Shown here: positions 53,698 to 64,000 of the stretch, one piece after another
Numbering within the stretch: position 1 is the stretch's first letter
Layout of the letters: each line of letters starts with the position of its first letter
DNA from: Primulina eburnea
Lineage: Eukaryota > Streptophyta > Magnoliopsida > Lamiales > Gesneriaceae
Direction of reading: 5' to 3'
DNA length: 64,000 nucleotides
Assembly (NCBI RefSeq): GCF_022965805.1
Contig: NC_133108.1
Location: 38,262,051-38,326,050, forward strand
Program-made: the position numbers and the translations under genes
Notes under the pieces: model-generated
The model's input: the letters and a program-made list of their open reading frames with translations, nothing else
Told to the model about the DNA's origin: nothing
The model's database searches: none

Positions 53698-53879
53698 GGC
53701 AAAAACTTGTGTGAGACGGTCTCACGGGTCGTATTTGTGAGACGGATCTTTTATTTGGGTTATTCATGAAAATATATTATTTTTTATGCTAAAAGTATTA
53801 TTTTTTATTGTGAATATGGATAGGGTTGACCGGTCTCACGGATTAATATCCGTGAGACGGTCTCACATGAGACCCACTC
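53698..53879 (+). mobile_element. Fold-back MITE (family FB, copy 6)
   Basis: Starts GGCAAAAACTTGTGTGAGAC, ends CACATGAGACCCACTC. Exact 9-bp duplication ctgatttta (53689-53697, 53880-53888). Probably the best-preserved copy in the window. Confidence 0.9.
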
Positions 53880-54404
53880 CTGATTTTATCATATATAGGT
53901 ATAATATTTATATAATATTCGATAAATGTATGAAGAAAATATCCATCATCACATATACAGATAAATGAGATATTGCACAACTTTAAAGGTCCGTGTGAAT
54001 ATTTAACAATATATATGAAGTTCTTTTTTTCAACAGATTCTACATGTATTAATAAATGTTCACTCTTAGATGCAATATTGGGGTAGAAACCTAAAGATAA
54101 CTTGAATTTTTTCCGTTCGTAGTTTTTTTATTACATGTTTTTAACCTTTGAAATGAACGAGACATCTACAAGTTTTAGTCAATGATACTTGTAACCATAT
54201 TTTGAGTAAGAAACACAAAACATTAAGCTTTCTTGCACTAAGTAGAACTGCTGGCAATTGGCATATGCATGTTGACCAAGAAAAGACAGAAGATAGATGT
54301 GGTTTGCGCCAATCTTGTTTTTTAAATTTCGATTTCAAGAAACTAATAGATAAAGTTAATTTTTGGTTTTTCTTTAATAACAAAAAGATTTATATTACGT
54401 ATCA

Positions 54405-54587
54405 GAGTAGGTCTACTGTGAGACGGTTTCACGAATCTTTATCTGTGAGATAAGTCAACACTATCGATATTCACAGTAAAAAGTAATATTGTTAGCATAA
54501 AAAGTAATACTTTTTCATGGATGACACAAATAAGATATTCGTCTCACAAAATACGACTCGTGAGAACGTCTCACACACGTTTTTGTC
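54405..54587 (-). mobile_element. Fold-back MITE (family FB, copy 7)
   Basis: Ends GAGTAGGTCTACTGTGAGAC and CACACACGTTTTTGTC. Flanking 9-mers tacgtatca and tacgtacaa agree at 7 of 9. Confidence 0.75.
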
Positions 54588-55879
54588 TACGTACAATCGG
54601 ATGACAATTTTTCATCTACAAAAATATATAAAATGGCAGATTATATTTAAAATTTCTTATAAAATGCTTATTACACCGTTGAAATATAAAATACCCCCCT
54701 ATATATGGATCAAGTTGCTCGCGAATAAGACATCTTGGAACACAATTTTCTTAAAAAAAACGATAAAAATTCGGTAGCCTCACACGAATTATATAATATA
54801 AAATTACAATGAACTTTGAAAATTCAAGCAACAGATTTAAAACCTTATTAATTGACTTATGAAGTCTAAATTGGAAATATCTTTTCCGAGATAATAGAGA
54901 TACTGTTTCCATCTCCATCTACGTCTACGTTTTATGTAGTTGTACATAAATGTATTTATATTCATTCAATTATTAAATATCGATCCGTACGTAGAAAATA
55001 CCAATTTATTATAAGGATAAAAAATAATTTTAGTAGATTTAATGCTAATAGCATAATTTTTTTCTTTTTCTTTTTCCTTTTCATTTTCATTTTCGCCATC
55101 TTTGAATGGTCATTGTCCTTTAATTAGTTATTGGGATTCAGCTATATTTCTAGTTACAAGTTTTAATTTTGAGAAATTTTTTAAAATTCTTTTGTTATTA
55201 TGTTTTGTAATTATTAAATTTGTATAAATATAAAAAATCAATTGAACAATATTCATGTTCAAACCTAATTTATCAAAAGCAAACAAATTATTTCCAAATT
55301 CTATTGATAATTAATCACTTGATTTCACAAAACTATATTGACCACATGGTTTTCATTCAATTACATATATAGAAAAAAAAATTACAAAATCAATTTCATA
55401 CGAATTATTCTAATTAATTGTATTAAAATTAAATAGATTAACTATAACAATTCTATTATTTATTTCTCGAAAAATGAATGAATTAATTTATCTAACAAAA
55501 CTTTTAAATAGATTTACTCTCGAATTTTGAAATTAATTGATTTAATGGTAATTTAGAGAAATTAAAAATACAAATTAGAATATTATCGATGACAACATGA
55601 GTTTGCACACTAGTTAACTTTTTCTTTGCAGTGCATTATAAATACTCATAAATGACTCGTGAGATATTATTTTTTGGTACAAAACGGTTGTCATACCACT
55701 GGCACTTTAATAACTTGGATTGAGATTGAGATTGAGAAGTTGGATGCAAATAATAAAAAAGTATAATAGATTTGGGTGTTTTTCGACTGTACTTGGGGAG
55801 TTGCACAATTGTTTCACGTTTTTTTTTTAAAATTAATTTAAAAAATAAAATCGATGGTAGAGTTTCGCAAAATTAAGGT
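54588..55879. other. AT-rich intergenic DNA
   Basis: No gene, RNA or bounded repeat found. A pyrimidine-rich stretch with TTTTCC/TTTTCA runs lies at about 55060-55095. Confidence 0.5.
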
Positions 55880-57713
55880 TGTAATGCCCGAGAATTAATT
55901 ATTGTCAATCCAAGATTATTGACTTATAATTAACGGGATTAAGAAAGGGCCCACTGAGACACGATTTAAGATAATGTGCGGCCATTATCCTGAATTTTTG
56001 AATGTGTTTCCGAAGCAACACCGCACCTGCGCTCATGGTTAGACCGCACCCGCGGTCGATGTCCAGTAGGGTAGGAAATTTTATTCGAAGCAAGACCGCA
56101 CCCGCGGTGCAAACAAGACCGCACCCGCGATCGTCGAATTCCAGAAAATGAAAGTGCTGCCGAAGCATGAGCGCACCCGCGGTCTAGAAGCTACCGCACC
56201 CGCGGTGCTACGTGTTTTGCGAAGAAATGGGCCACCTCGACGTATGCATGCAAGGATATATATATAGTAGGATTCCTTCGAAAATTCAGCAAAAATCAAG
56301 AAAGGTCTGAGGGAATTTGCTGAAAATCCTTACGCCTTCTACGAGAAATCCGTCCGTCTGATTTTGAATCCGACTTCGGTACTGAGTTCCTATCGACGTA
56401 GGAAACAACTAGACGTAAGTTTTACTACGTTTTGACATGTCTTGAAATTATGATATTGTCAGAATTGAATGGAATTCATATATGATGTTCTTGACATGTT
56501 AGACAGCGTAGAATCGAAGTCAGATTAAGAAACAGACTGATTATGGAATTGTTGTGAATTTCAGAATGAAATTGACTAGAATTGATGTCAGATTTGTACG
56601 GTGGTTGATTGCAAATTATTGGAATCAGTAGATATTGGTTTGGTATCACCGGTATCGCAGAATTGTACTATTGTACTGTCAGAATTTGATAAAACAGAGA
56701 TGTTGTGATTTGATTAGAATATTGATACAGAATATTGATATTGTCATTACCAGATTGAACAGTGACAGACTTTGACTCAAGACTTCGATTGTATCAGAAC
56801 GACAGCAAGAAAGGTATAAATAAATGTTGATTCGGGATTCAACAACTCGAGTTAGGTTTGACTTGAGTTTCCCATAAATCACATACTTTATTTTATTGCA
56901 TTGATATTTGCAGATTATCAGATTGATATGTTTAAGTCTATTGAATGATAGCAAAGTCAGAATTTGAGTCTAGGGCAGATCAGCCTAGATAGGGCAGAAC
57001 CGCCGAGTCTTGGACAGAACAGCTCAGACCCTAGACTTGTGGTATATCGATGAGCTTAGATGTAGATCGACATCTATTGTAGACACTCGATATAGCATGC
57101 CCAAGTCTAAGTCTTTGTCAGAACTGCTCAGACCCTAGACTTACGGTGTATCGATGAGCTTAGATGTAGATCGACGTCTATTGTAGACACTCGATACAGC
57201 ATACCAAAGTCTAACTTAGATCGGGATCCCTAGATTAGAAATAGTATCAGATCAGATCACGAGTCATTGATTCATGTAGTCAGATTAGATACATGTGTTG
57301 ATGTTTGTTTATGCTTTTATATATGTTTTATATGATTGCATGTATACATTGTTTATACTGGGATATTTGTATCTCACTGGAGTTATCCGGCTGTTGTCTT
57401 GTCTGTATGTGTGCATGACAACAGGTGGGACAGGTACAGGGTCGCAGAGGTGAAGAATGATCGAGTTAAAGTGGAGACTACGGACTTGGACTAGAGATAG
57501 GGTTTAAACACTTGATAGTAGATGTTGAACCTGAGTATGTATGATTGTATATTTTATCAGATTTATACTTTTATACTGATGTGTATAGGAGTTTGATTCC
57601 ATTATCTTCCGCATTTTAAAAAAAAAATTAGACCATGTTTATTATAATTGATTAATTAGCCCAATCACGATTAAAGAAGATGATTAGCGTCCGGGTCCCC
57701 ACAAAGGTAAAAT
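55880..57713 (+). mobile_element. Solo LTR (1834 bp) of a second Ty3/gypsy-type family
   Basis: Starts TGTAATGCCCGAGAATTAAT and ends GTCCGGGTCCCCACA, with the exact 5-bp duplication aaggt on both sides (55875-55879, 57714-57718). Between 56020 and 56215 are about six GC-rich words of the form ACCGCACCCGCGGT, several containing the palindrome CCGCGG. At about 57020-57210 a 104-bp unit is tandemly repeated (anchor TCGATGAGCTTAGATGTAGA at 57047 and 57151). No primer site or interior follows, so it is a solo LTR. Confidence 0.9.
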
Positions 57714-57779
57714 GTCACCATCAATGGTGAATATTGCAATAAATTTTGAAACGTCTGCTAGTAATAGTAGTAGACTAGG

Positions 57780-58075
57780 GGAGTCAATTCGGGTGAGTTG
57801 AGTCGGGTGGAGCAACATTAATATTCAAAAATTGCTCAACCCAAACCCGAAAACTCTCAACCCAAACCTGAAATCGAATCAACCCGATAAACTCGTATAA
57901 ATTATAACCCGATTTTGAATTTTTTTTAAAGAAAATTAAATAATCATTTTTTCGTGTCAGTTATCGTGTCCAACCCGATCTGACCCGAACCCGAAACCTC
58001 AAACTCAAACTTGATTTTTTTCGGGTTGAACTGGATCGGGTTGGTGGGTCGTGTCTTATTTTGACACCTATGTAG
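57780..58075. repeat. GGGTTGGTGGGTCGTG-type interspersed repeat
   Basis: Left end GGGGAGTCAATTCGGGTGAG, right end GTCTTATTTTGACACCTA, with CAACCCAAACC/CCCGATCTGACCCG words between. It resembles the repeat at 50921-51475. Its target duplication is unclear. The 95-codon minus-strand frame here is not a gene. Confidence 0.45.
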
Positions 58076-59090
58076 CACAGGCTGCAAAACTGTTTCACAC
58101 TCCAACCTACCGTTACATTAGATTTATACATTTTCTTTGAATTCCATATCATTTTTTTAATTCCAAATAATTTCCTTTTTTTGAAATAATTCAAAATAAT
58201 GTTCAAACAATATATGTTCAAACAATATATAATATATTTTATATGCATTAGTTTTAATTTTGGGATTAGATTATTTAATTCATCAAAATTGGATCGTGCT
58301 ACAATAATTGGTTTTGTTTTTAACTTTCAAAAATCTCTTGCGTGATTGTCGACACCGCGACCCTAAGTTAGAGATGTCCGATTGTATTATATATCATCAG
58401 TATCACCCTGTCAAACAAGACCTAGAAGTAAAGAAAAAAAAAACTCTTTCAGGGTTGTCGTAGTTGGTGGAGTAATTGAACATTTGATAATTGGAAATAT
58501 GTTCAATTCAGTGTAACAATATTTTTTCGGGCGAGCTTCTCGTATATGGTTTGTCCATTGCAGTTAACCTGACCAGCATAATTTACAGACTACGTACTAT
58601 AGCCCGAGTTTTTATGTCGTGCACGCGGAAGGATACTGATTAGGAGTTTCATCTTCATTTAAAAAATGATGAAAACATCATATTAGATTATGATAAATAT
58701 TTAATTTGATTATAATTAGAGAAAATAGAGTAATTTATATGGTGATTTTACTGATTTTTCCTGTTTAATTTATGACAATTGAAAATCAAAAGCATACTGA
58801 ATTTGACCGACGACCATTTAAATATCTAACCTTTATTTAATTAGTCACGAATTAACTATCATTGACCAATTTAATGTCCTGAAAAAAGGGAAGAATGAGG
58901 TTGCAGGATTGAAACGACTGTGCATGCATAGTCGAAATATGTCTTTGTACAAATTTTCAGCAAATGGAAGTTATGAGCCAAAAAAATATGTATTTTGTAA
59001 ATTTTCACCAAATTTACAAAATAAAAATTTGTACAAATATCTAACCTTTATTATACAATTTTACTAATATCTTATACAATCTGTCACAAC
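58076..59090. other. AT-rich intergenic DNA
   Basis: Nothing recognisable as a gene or bounded repeat. Confidence 0.45.
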
Positions 59091-59271
59091 CAGTGACGGA
59101 GTCAGAAAATGGAAGTTATGAGCAGAAAAAATTAAATTTTTTTAGGAGAGACGAAAACAAATAATAGGAAGGCATGTGAAAAAATATATAATTAATTTAG
59201 ACTCATAATCAATAAAAAAATTGGAAAAATTAAGGGGGAGGTCGCACCCACCCGCGCCGTTGGCTCTGTTT
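59091..59271. mobile_element. hAT-like MITE (about 181 bp)
   Basis: Starts CAGTGACGGAGTCAG; the complement of its end reads AAACAGAGCCAACGG, a diverged inverted repeat like that of the nested hAT MITE at 53303. Flanking 8-mers gtcacaac and gtcgtaac agree at 6 of 8. Aged copy. Confidence 0.55.
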
Positions 59272-59803
59272 GTCGTAACCACAAGTTTATTATACAAGAG
59301 ATTCTTCAATAATTAATTTTGATGCATGGAGTATGTACTGTCAAAAAATATTTATTTTGATCAATTTCAACATTAAATATATAATAATTATTTAAACAAG
59401 TTAATCTGCAATTGTGTGAACTCGAAGATATTTCAAAAAATATTGATAAATTCCATAAATCACAATTGATTAAAAACTACGAACACGATGGCCATGTGAC
59501 CGAATCTCACAAGTCATTAATATTGAAAGCAAGGTATCCCTAAAAAATCTAAAAGTCGGTTCCATATGTCAATAGATATCACACAAAATGTTATAAGACC
59601 GTCTCACAAAAAAATTAATGGATATCACACAAAATCTTATAACATCGTCTCACAAAAAAACTTACTTCAATAATTGGACGAATATAGGAAAAAAATTCGG
59701 ATGATTTGGGTAATTTATTATATTTAAAATAATTCAACAGGATGTTTTAAAAAATTTCTCAAAAAAATATTTTTTAATCAAGGGAAAAATCACCCCTACA
59801 ACG
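59272..59803. other. AT-rich intergenic DNA with an FB fragment
   Basis: At about 59595-59655 two short copies of ACCGTCTCACAAAAAAA-type sequence occur, probably a broken FB end. Otherwise nothing recognisable. Confidence 0.4.
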
Positions 59804-60170
59804 TGTTAATATTGAAATTTGGACCTAACTCAACCCCAAAAGCTAGCTCAAAGGAGAGGATTGTCCAATCCTATATATACCACTCAAATGTTATTTATCC
59901 AACCGATATGATACAATTAACACACTCCTCTCACGTCCAGGAATGAACATCTGGAGCGTGGAGTTTACAAATGACCCAATTATGGGCAGAACGGGCAGCT
60001 TAATTATAGACAGTCCAACACATAACGGTGAAACCCAGGATCTGATACCATGTTAATATTGAAACTTGGACCTAACTCAACCCCAAAAGCTAGCTCAAGG
60101 GGGGAGGATTGTCCAATCCCATATATACCACTCAAAGGTTATTTATCCAACCGATGTGGGACAATTAACA
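59804..60170 (-). mobile_element. Complete TRIM retrotransposon (367 bp)
   Basis: LTRs 59804-59922 and 60052-60170, 119 bp each. On the minus strand the element starts TGTTAATTGTCCCACATCGG, and the primer site TGGTATCAGATCC follows the first LTR (60039-60051). Exact 5-bp duplication caacg (59799-59803, 60171-60175). The 129-bp interior has no coding capacity. Same family as 48654-49021. Confidence 0.95.
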
Positions 60171-60265
60171 CAACGGACACATCCAGCATAAAAATCACTA
60201 AAAAATGTGTAAATATTATATCATCAATAATTTGAGTGTGTATGTGTGTGGTGTATATATTATAA

Positions 60266-60445
60266 GACAAAAACTTGTGTGAGAGGTCTCACGAGTCGTA
60301 TTTTGTGAGACATATATCTTATTTGGTCATCCATGAAAAAATATTACTTTTTATGATAATAATATTACTTTTTATTGTGAATATCGGTAGGGTTGATCCG
60401 TCTCACAGATAAAGATTCGTGAGATGATCTCAAAGAGACCTACTC
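60266..60445 (+). mobile_element. Fold-back MITE (family FB, copy 8)
   Basis: Starts GACAAAAACTTGTGTGAGAG, ends CAAAGAGACCTACTC. Exact 9-bp duplication atattataa (60257-60265, 60446-60454). Confidence 0.88.
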
Positions 60446-62571
60446 ATATTATAACAGAAGGAGGCTGGCTGGAATCAGTAGTCAAATATTTTGGCTAGAA
60501 CAGTGAATATATACATTTTTTCCCAAAAATGCTTGTATGATTCCGTGAATTGTGTCGAAATGTAAAGTAATATCGATGCTATCCTAATTCCTAATTCGAT
60601 ATGTTTGTATTAAATTAGTACAGTTTGAATCAATATCTCAACAAATTATTATCTTGAAGGTGAAAAGTAAAGCTCAATATCTATTGAAAATGGACATCGT
60701 TTGTCAGCCCAAGAAGTAAATGTCAGAAGCCTCCACAGATGAGGCAAACGGGATGGAATACTATTTCATTAACAAAAGCCCAAGAAACGGTGGATTTGTG
60801 GACACCATAGCCTTTGAGTAGACCTGTTGATTGGTTCCAAACCCGCTCGCTACCTGTTTGACCGGGTTTAGCTCACCCCAAAAAGGTCGGTTTCAAAATG
60901 AGACCGAATCCATTGACATCCCTAACTAGTGCCACCAAGTGGAGGATTGTTTGATAAATTCAAAGCTTAGTGAATGAAAATTAAACTAAGAAGTATATGA
61001 AATTCGAAATAGATTGTTTCATGTGTCAGAGGAAGTGCTAAGGTGCCTAAGCACCTTCCCTATGGCTTGGATTTTTAGAGACGCCTTAGCCCCTCTTCTG
61101 TGCCCTGGATTTTTTCAGGGCCATAGGAGAGGCATTTGGCAGCATTGTTTATCAAGAATTGCGAGTTTTCATGGATTTTTGTAACCAAAAAGTGTTTTTT
61201 GATCATATTTTCAAGATTTGTGACTTAAGTATCAATCAATTTGATACTATTAACATAAAAAGATATAACATAACATCAATTTTGAGAGGATCAAACATAT
61301 GAAGAGCTGTTTTGCATTCATTTTGATTTTGTTCTTTTTTTCAAAAAGGAGTTTGCTTCATTTTCTGATTATAGAACTTCTGATTTGTAGTGCTATTATC
61401 ACAAGACTTGTATCTTGGAAGATGATTATCATATCCCGTGAATATCATGTGCGGACCAATTTTTCTTAAGGACAAAGTGTCCTCTCTTGCTTTGACTTCA
61501 AATTTTCTAACATAGCTTCTCGAGTCTTGTTCTAGTTGTAGATCCCATGAAAGTGTTCTCAGATAATCCACAACACAAGCTGGAGATGTGAGGCTTCGTC
61601 ACATATCAAATTATAGGAGTCCACAGGAGTCGAGTCGAACTCGAGTTAGCATATTGCTTGAGATCTATTCAATTTGAATTTTGTCTTCTCGATTTATGCA
61701 TTATATATAGTTTAGAATTTGAAATTCTTAATTTTTAGCCAAATTATTTCAAAGTAACGAGTTTCAAATCCACGATGAAATTCCATGATCATTCAAACAA
61801 AAGATTTGATAAACAAAAGATCTCAAATCTATAGGTTTCAAATCCAAATCCTTCCATCCATCCAAACACAAATTATATAAAATGCATTGCCATTCTCAAG
61901 AAAAAAAATATATCAAAATAAAATGGACTGCAATCTCGTAAGTGGATAAACGATGCATGTAAATGGTAAAATTTTATTCTACCTGTTTAATTCTTACGTA
62001 GAAGTGTAAAGTAGCGAATTCAATAAAATAATACATATATGGTAAACAATTTCTAAATGATACACAATTTGCAAAAATGATTACTCCTAAGGGAATACTT
62101 GGATAAATTGCTGTTGGGTACTCATTGAAATCTACTCGTTTATTCATTTATACTGATGAAATGGAAATTGCGACGGATTTGAAATGCATTCAAAATGAGT
62201 GTCATTTCAAATCTCCCCTTACAAATCAAATCATGTAATCAAAATGCAACATAAGATCGCATTTAGATTGATGGATATGAAGTTTAGGATTTCAAATTCA
62301 TAATAACAAATCTATTAGTTTGTTTGGGTAAATCCACCTGACAATGATTTAAAATCTCCAATTAGTTATTTTTTAGCTAGCGTGATGAGTTTCAAATCCA
62401 TCTTTGTATGTAGTATTTTCAAATTCTTCTTGCAAATACCTCTCCAATCCAAACGCAACCGAAGAGATTTCATCTTTAGAAAATTTCAATATGTTGCCAC
62501 CGGCCATGCAGTAAATTGGTGAAACTAAAAAAGACCTCAAGTAACTGGATTTATCGCTCGTCCAAAACTTA
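60446..62571. other. Intergenic DNA with decayed repeats
   Basis: At about 60815-60930 is a hAT-like right end (CATTGACATCCCTAACTAG) with GACCGGGTTTAGCTCACCCC words. From 61700 to 62465 there are TTTCAAATCC/GGATTTGAAA words and a CCAATCCAAACGCAACCG end, as in decayed Tourist-like MITEs. A GGTGCCTAAGCACC palindrome lies at about 61040. No gene is seen; the 76-codon minus-strand frame at 61341-61571 has no recognisable domain. Confidence 0.4.
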
Positions 62572-62869
62572 GATTCTGTTTGGACAAATATTTATAAAAT
62601 GTTTTTATAAAAGTGCTTTTTACAAAAATTTGGAAAAGTTTTAAAAGTTAACAATTATTCTCTAAAAGCATTTTTACAATTAAAAATATTTTAAAAGTTA
62701 TAAAAACCTAAAAAAAAGCCTCAATTATTATTTAAAAATTATATTTGAAGAACATATTTTCTAAAAATATTTTCATAAATTTTACAAAAATCTTGTCCAA
62801 ATACATATATTTTTTAAAAAAAATTTAAACACTAAAAATGCTTTTTAAAGTACTTATCCAAACAGAGTC
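62572..62869. mobile_element. Tourist-like MITE (about 298 bp)
   Basis: Left end GATTCTGTTTGGACAAATAT; complement of the right end GGACTCTGTTTGGATAAGTA. AT-rich centre of repeated AAAAATATTTT/TTTTTAAAAG words. Flanking trinucleotides tta and taa-like, target duplication not certain. Confidence 0.6.
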
Positions 62870-63192
62870 CTAATATTTCTTGCTAAATTTATTTTTTTAC
62901 AAGCTCTTGTGTCATAAATTAGCTCTTTAGAAGCTTGTAAACCATAAACGTTAGTTTTAAAAATAAGTTGTTAATATTTTTTTGAATAAATTAAGAAATA
63001 AGAAAAATGACCTAAAATATGTTAATATATTTTGTGTTATAACATAATATTTTTTGAATTAATTAAGAAATAAGATAAATGACCTAAAATATGTTAATAT
63101 ATTTTGTATTATAACATATTTTACTATAATTACATAATATGTATATATGGTGCTATGAAAAAAAATTGGAGATATGTTGGGATTTGTCTCAT

Positions 63193-63375
63193 GAGTAGGT
63201 CTCTTGTGAGATGGTCTCACGAATCTTTATCTGTGAGACAGTTCAACCCTACCGATATTCACAATAAAAAGTAATACTCTTAGCATAAAAATTAATATTT
63301 TTTCATTGATGACCTAAATAAGAGACTCGTCTCACAAAATACGATTCTTGAGACCGTCTCACACAAGTTTTTGTC
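63193..63375 (-). mobile_element. Fold-back MITE (family FB, copy 9)
   Basis: Ends GAGTAGGTCTCTTGTGAGAT and CTCACACAAGTTTTTGTC. Exact 9-bp duplication ttgtctcat (63184-63192, 63376-63384). Confidence 0.88.
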
Positions 63376-63664
63376 TTGTCTCATTGAACTTTCGGATGCT
63401 ATTTTGTAATATAATAAAATTTGTGGAGATAATTCGTTCTTTTAAAATATTTTAATAAATTCTAAAAAATAATTAGGGCGACTTAGATTTTTTAAAGCAA
63501 TTTATTTTAACATTTATGACCTCTTTTTTTTAAAAAAAAAAAATTAGCGAACGGTTTTCACAGCTTATATGCTCCAACTTCCAAGCAGTCCTAGTCTGAA
63601 TTGTGGATTGGTTCTGCTTTTGATACAAAAGCTAAGTAAACCAAGTTTATCGGTTCTATTTTAT
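63376..63664. other. AT-rich spacer
   Basis: Short AT-rich stretch between two FB copies; no feature recognised. Confidence 0.4.
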
Positions 63665-63734
63665 GATAAAAACTTGTGTGAGACGGTCTTACGGGTCAAA
63701 TTTGTGAGACAGATATCTTATTTGGGTTATCCAT
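63665..63734 (+). mobile_element. Fold-back MITE (family FB, copy 10), interrupted at 63735
   Basis: Starts GATAAAAACTTGTGTGAGAC and follows the family consensus up to GGGTTATCCAT, where it stops at the start of an LTR. The other half should lie beyond the window. Confidence 0.75.
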
Positions 63735-64000
63735 TGATACCCCATGGAAGACAGGCCCATCAAGGGCATCATTATGGAAGACATGTCCATCAAAGGCCCC
63801 ATTATCCCTGGCCCATCCCAAGCCCAAGAGGAAGACAGGCCCATCAAGGGCCCAGGTATTCTCCTATAAATACCAGGTTTGAGCGTATGATAAGATTATT
63901 CACTATATTGTTTTCAGCAGCACCCTTAGCTGCTCCCCCCCATATATCCTCAGTCACTGACTTGAGCGTCGGAGGGGCTACGCCAGGACACCCTCCTGGC
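63735..64000 (+). mobile_element. 5' part of an LTR, cut by the window end
   Basis: Starts TGATACCCCATGGAAGACAG, contains TATAAATACCAGG (about 63865) and then TCACTGACTTGAGCGTCGGA near the edge. A TATA box followed by a TTGAGCGTCGGAGGG block is characteristic of LTRs of the Tat/Ogre-Retand branch of plant Ty3/gypsy elements. The rest of the element is outside the window. Confidence 0.65.

Overview
This window is nuclear DNA of a flowering plant. It is AT-rich, its genes are split by GT-AG introns, one gene is a plant serine carboxypeptidase, and most of the remaining sequence is nested plant transposons. The repeat mix (TRIMs, hAT and Harbinger MITEs, large Ty3/gypsy-type LTRs) suits an asterid eudicot, possibly Lamiales. 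That placement is a guess from general impression, not a measured result.

Layout. About 1.3-11.2 kb is a heavily decayed endogenous pararetrovirus (Caulimoviridae) on the + strand, with remnants in the order capsid, movement protein, protease, RT/RNase H, last ORF. It is interrupted by a 2.79-kb solo LTR, a 5S-rRNA-like tandem pair and a 349-bp TRIM. A 1-kb Harbinger-type element follows. From 14.5 to 26 kb lie two tandemly duplicated genes for U1/matrin-type zinc-finger proteins (533 and 536 aa by my splice models). From 26.8 to 30.0 kb, on the minus strand, is a four-exon gene for a 297-aa coiled-coil protein with three DLN motifs. From 32.9 to 43.6 kb a hAT-type MITE is split by a young, complete, non-coding LTR element with LTRs of about 3.57 kb (LARD-like). 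From 44.8 to 52.5 kb, on the minus strand, is an intact nine-exon serine carboxypeptidase-like gene (463 aa) with the whole catalytic triad; its 4.95-kb first intron holds several transposons. From 52.7 kb to the end there are only transposons: a 1.83-kb solo LTR with CCGCGG palindromes, another TRIM, MITEs, and an LTR cut off by the window edge.

Two results stand out. One is a short fold-back MITE family present about ten times; seven copies have exact or near-exact 9-bp target duplications, and two copies were themselves hit by later insertions. The other is the LARD-like element, whose non-coding interior carries an antisense promoter-like segment followed by a signal-peptide-like 51-codon ORF, apparently a captured host gene start. 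The four coding genes show no sign of acting in one pathway. I found no CRISPR array, intact rRNA gene or convincing tRNA gene, and nothing I would call a new biological system with confidence.
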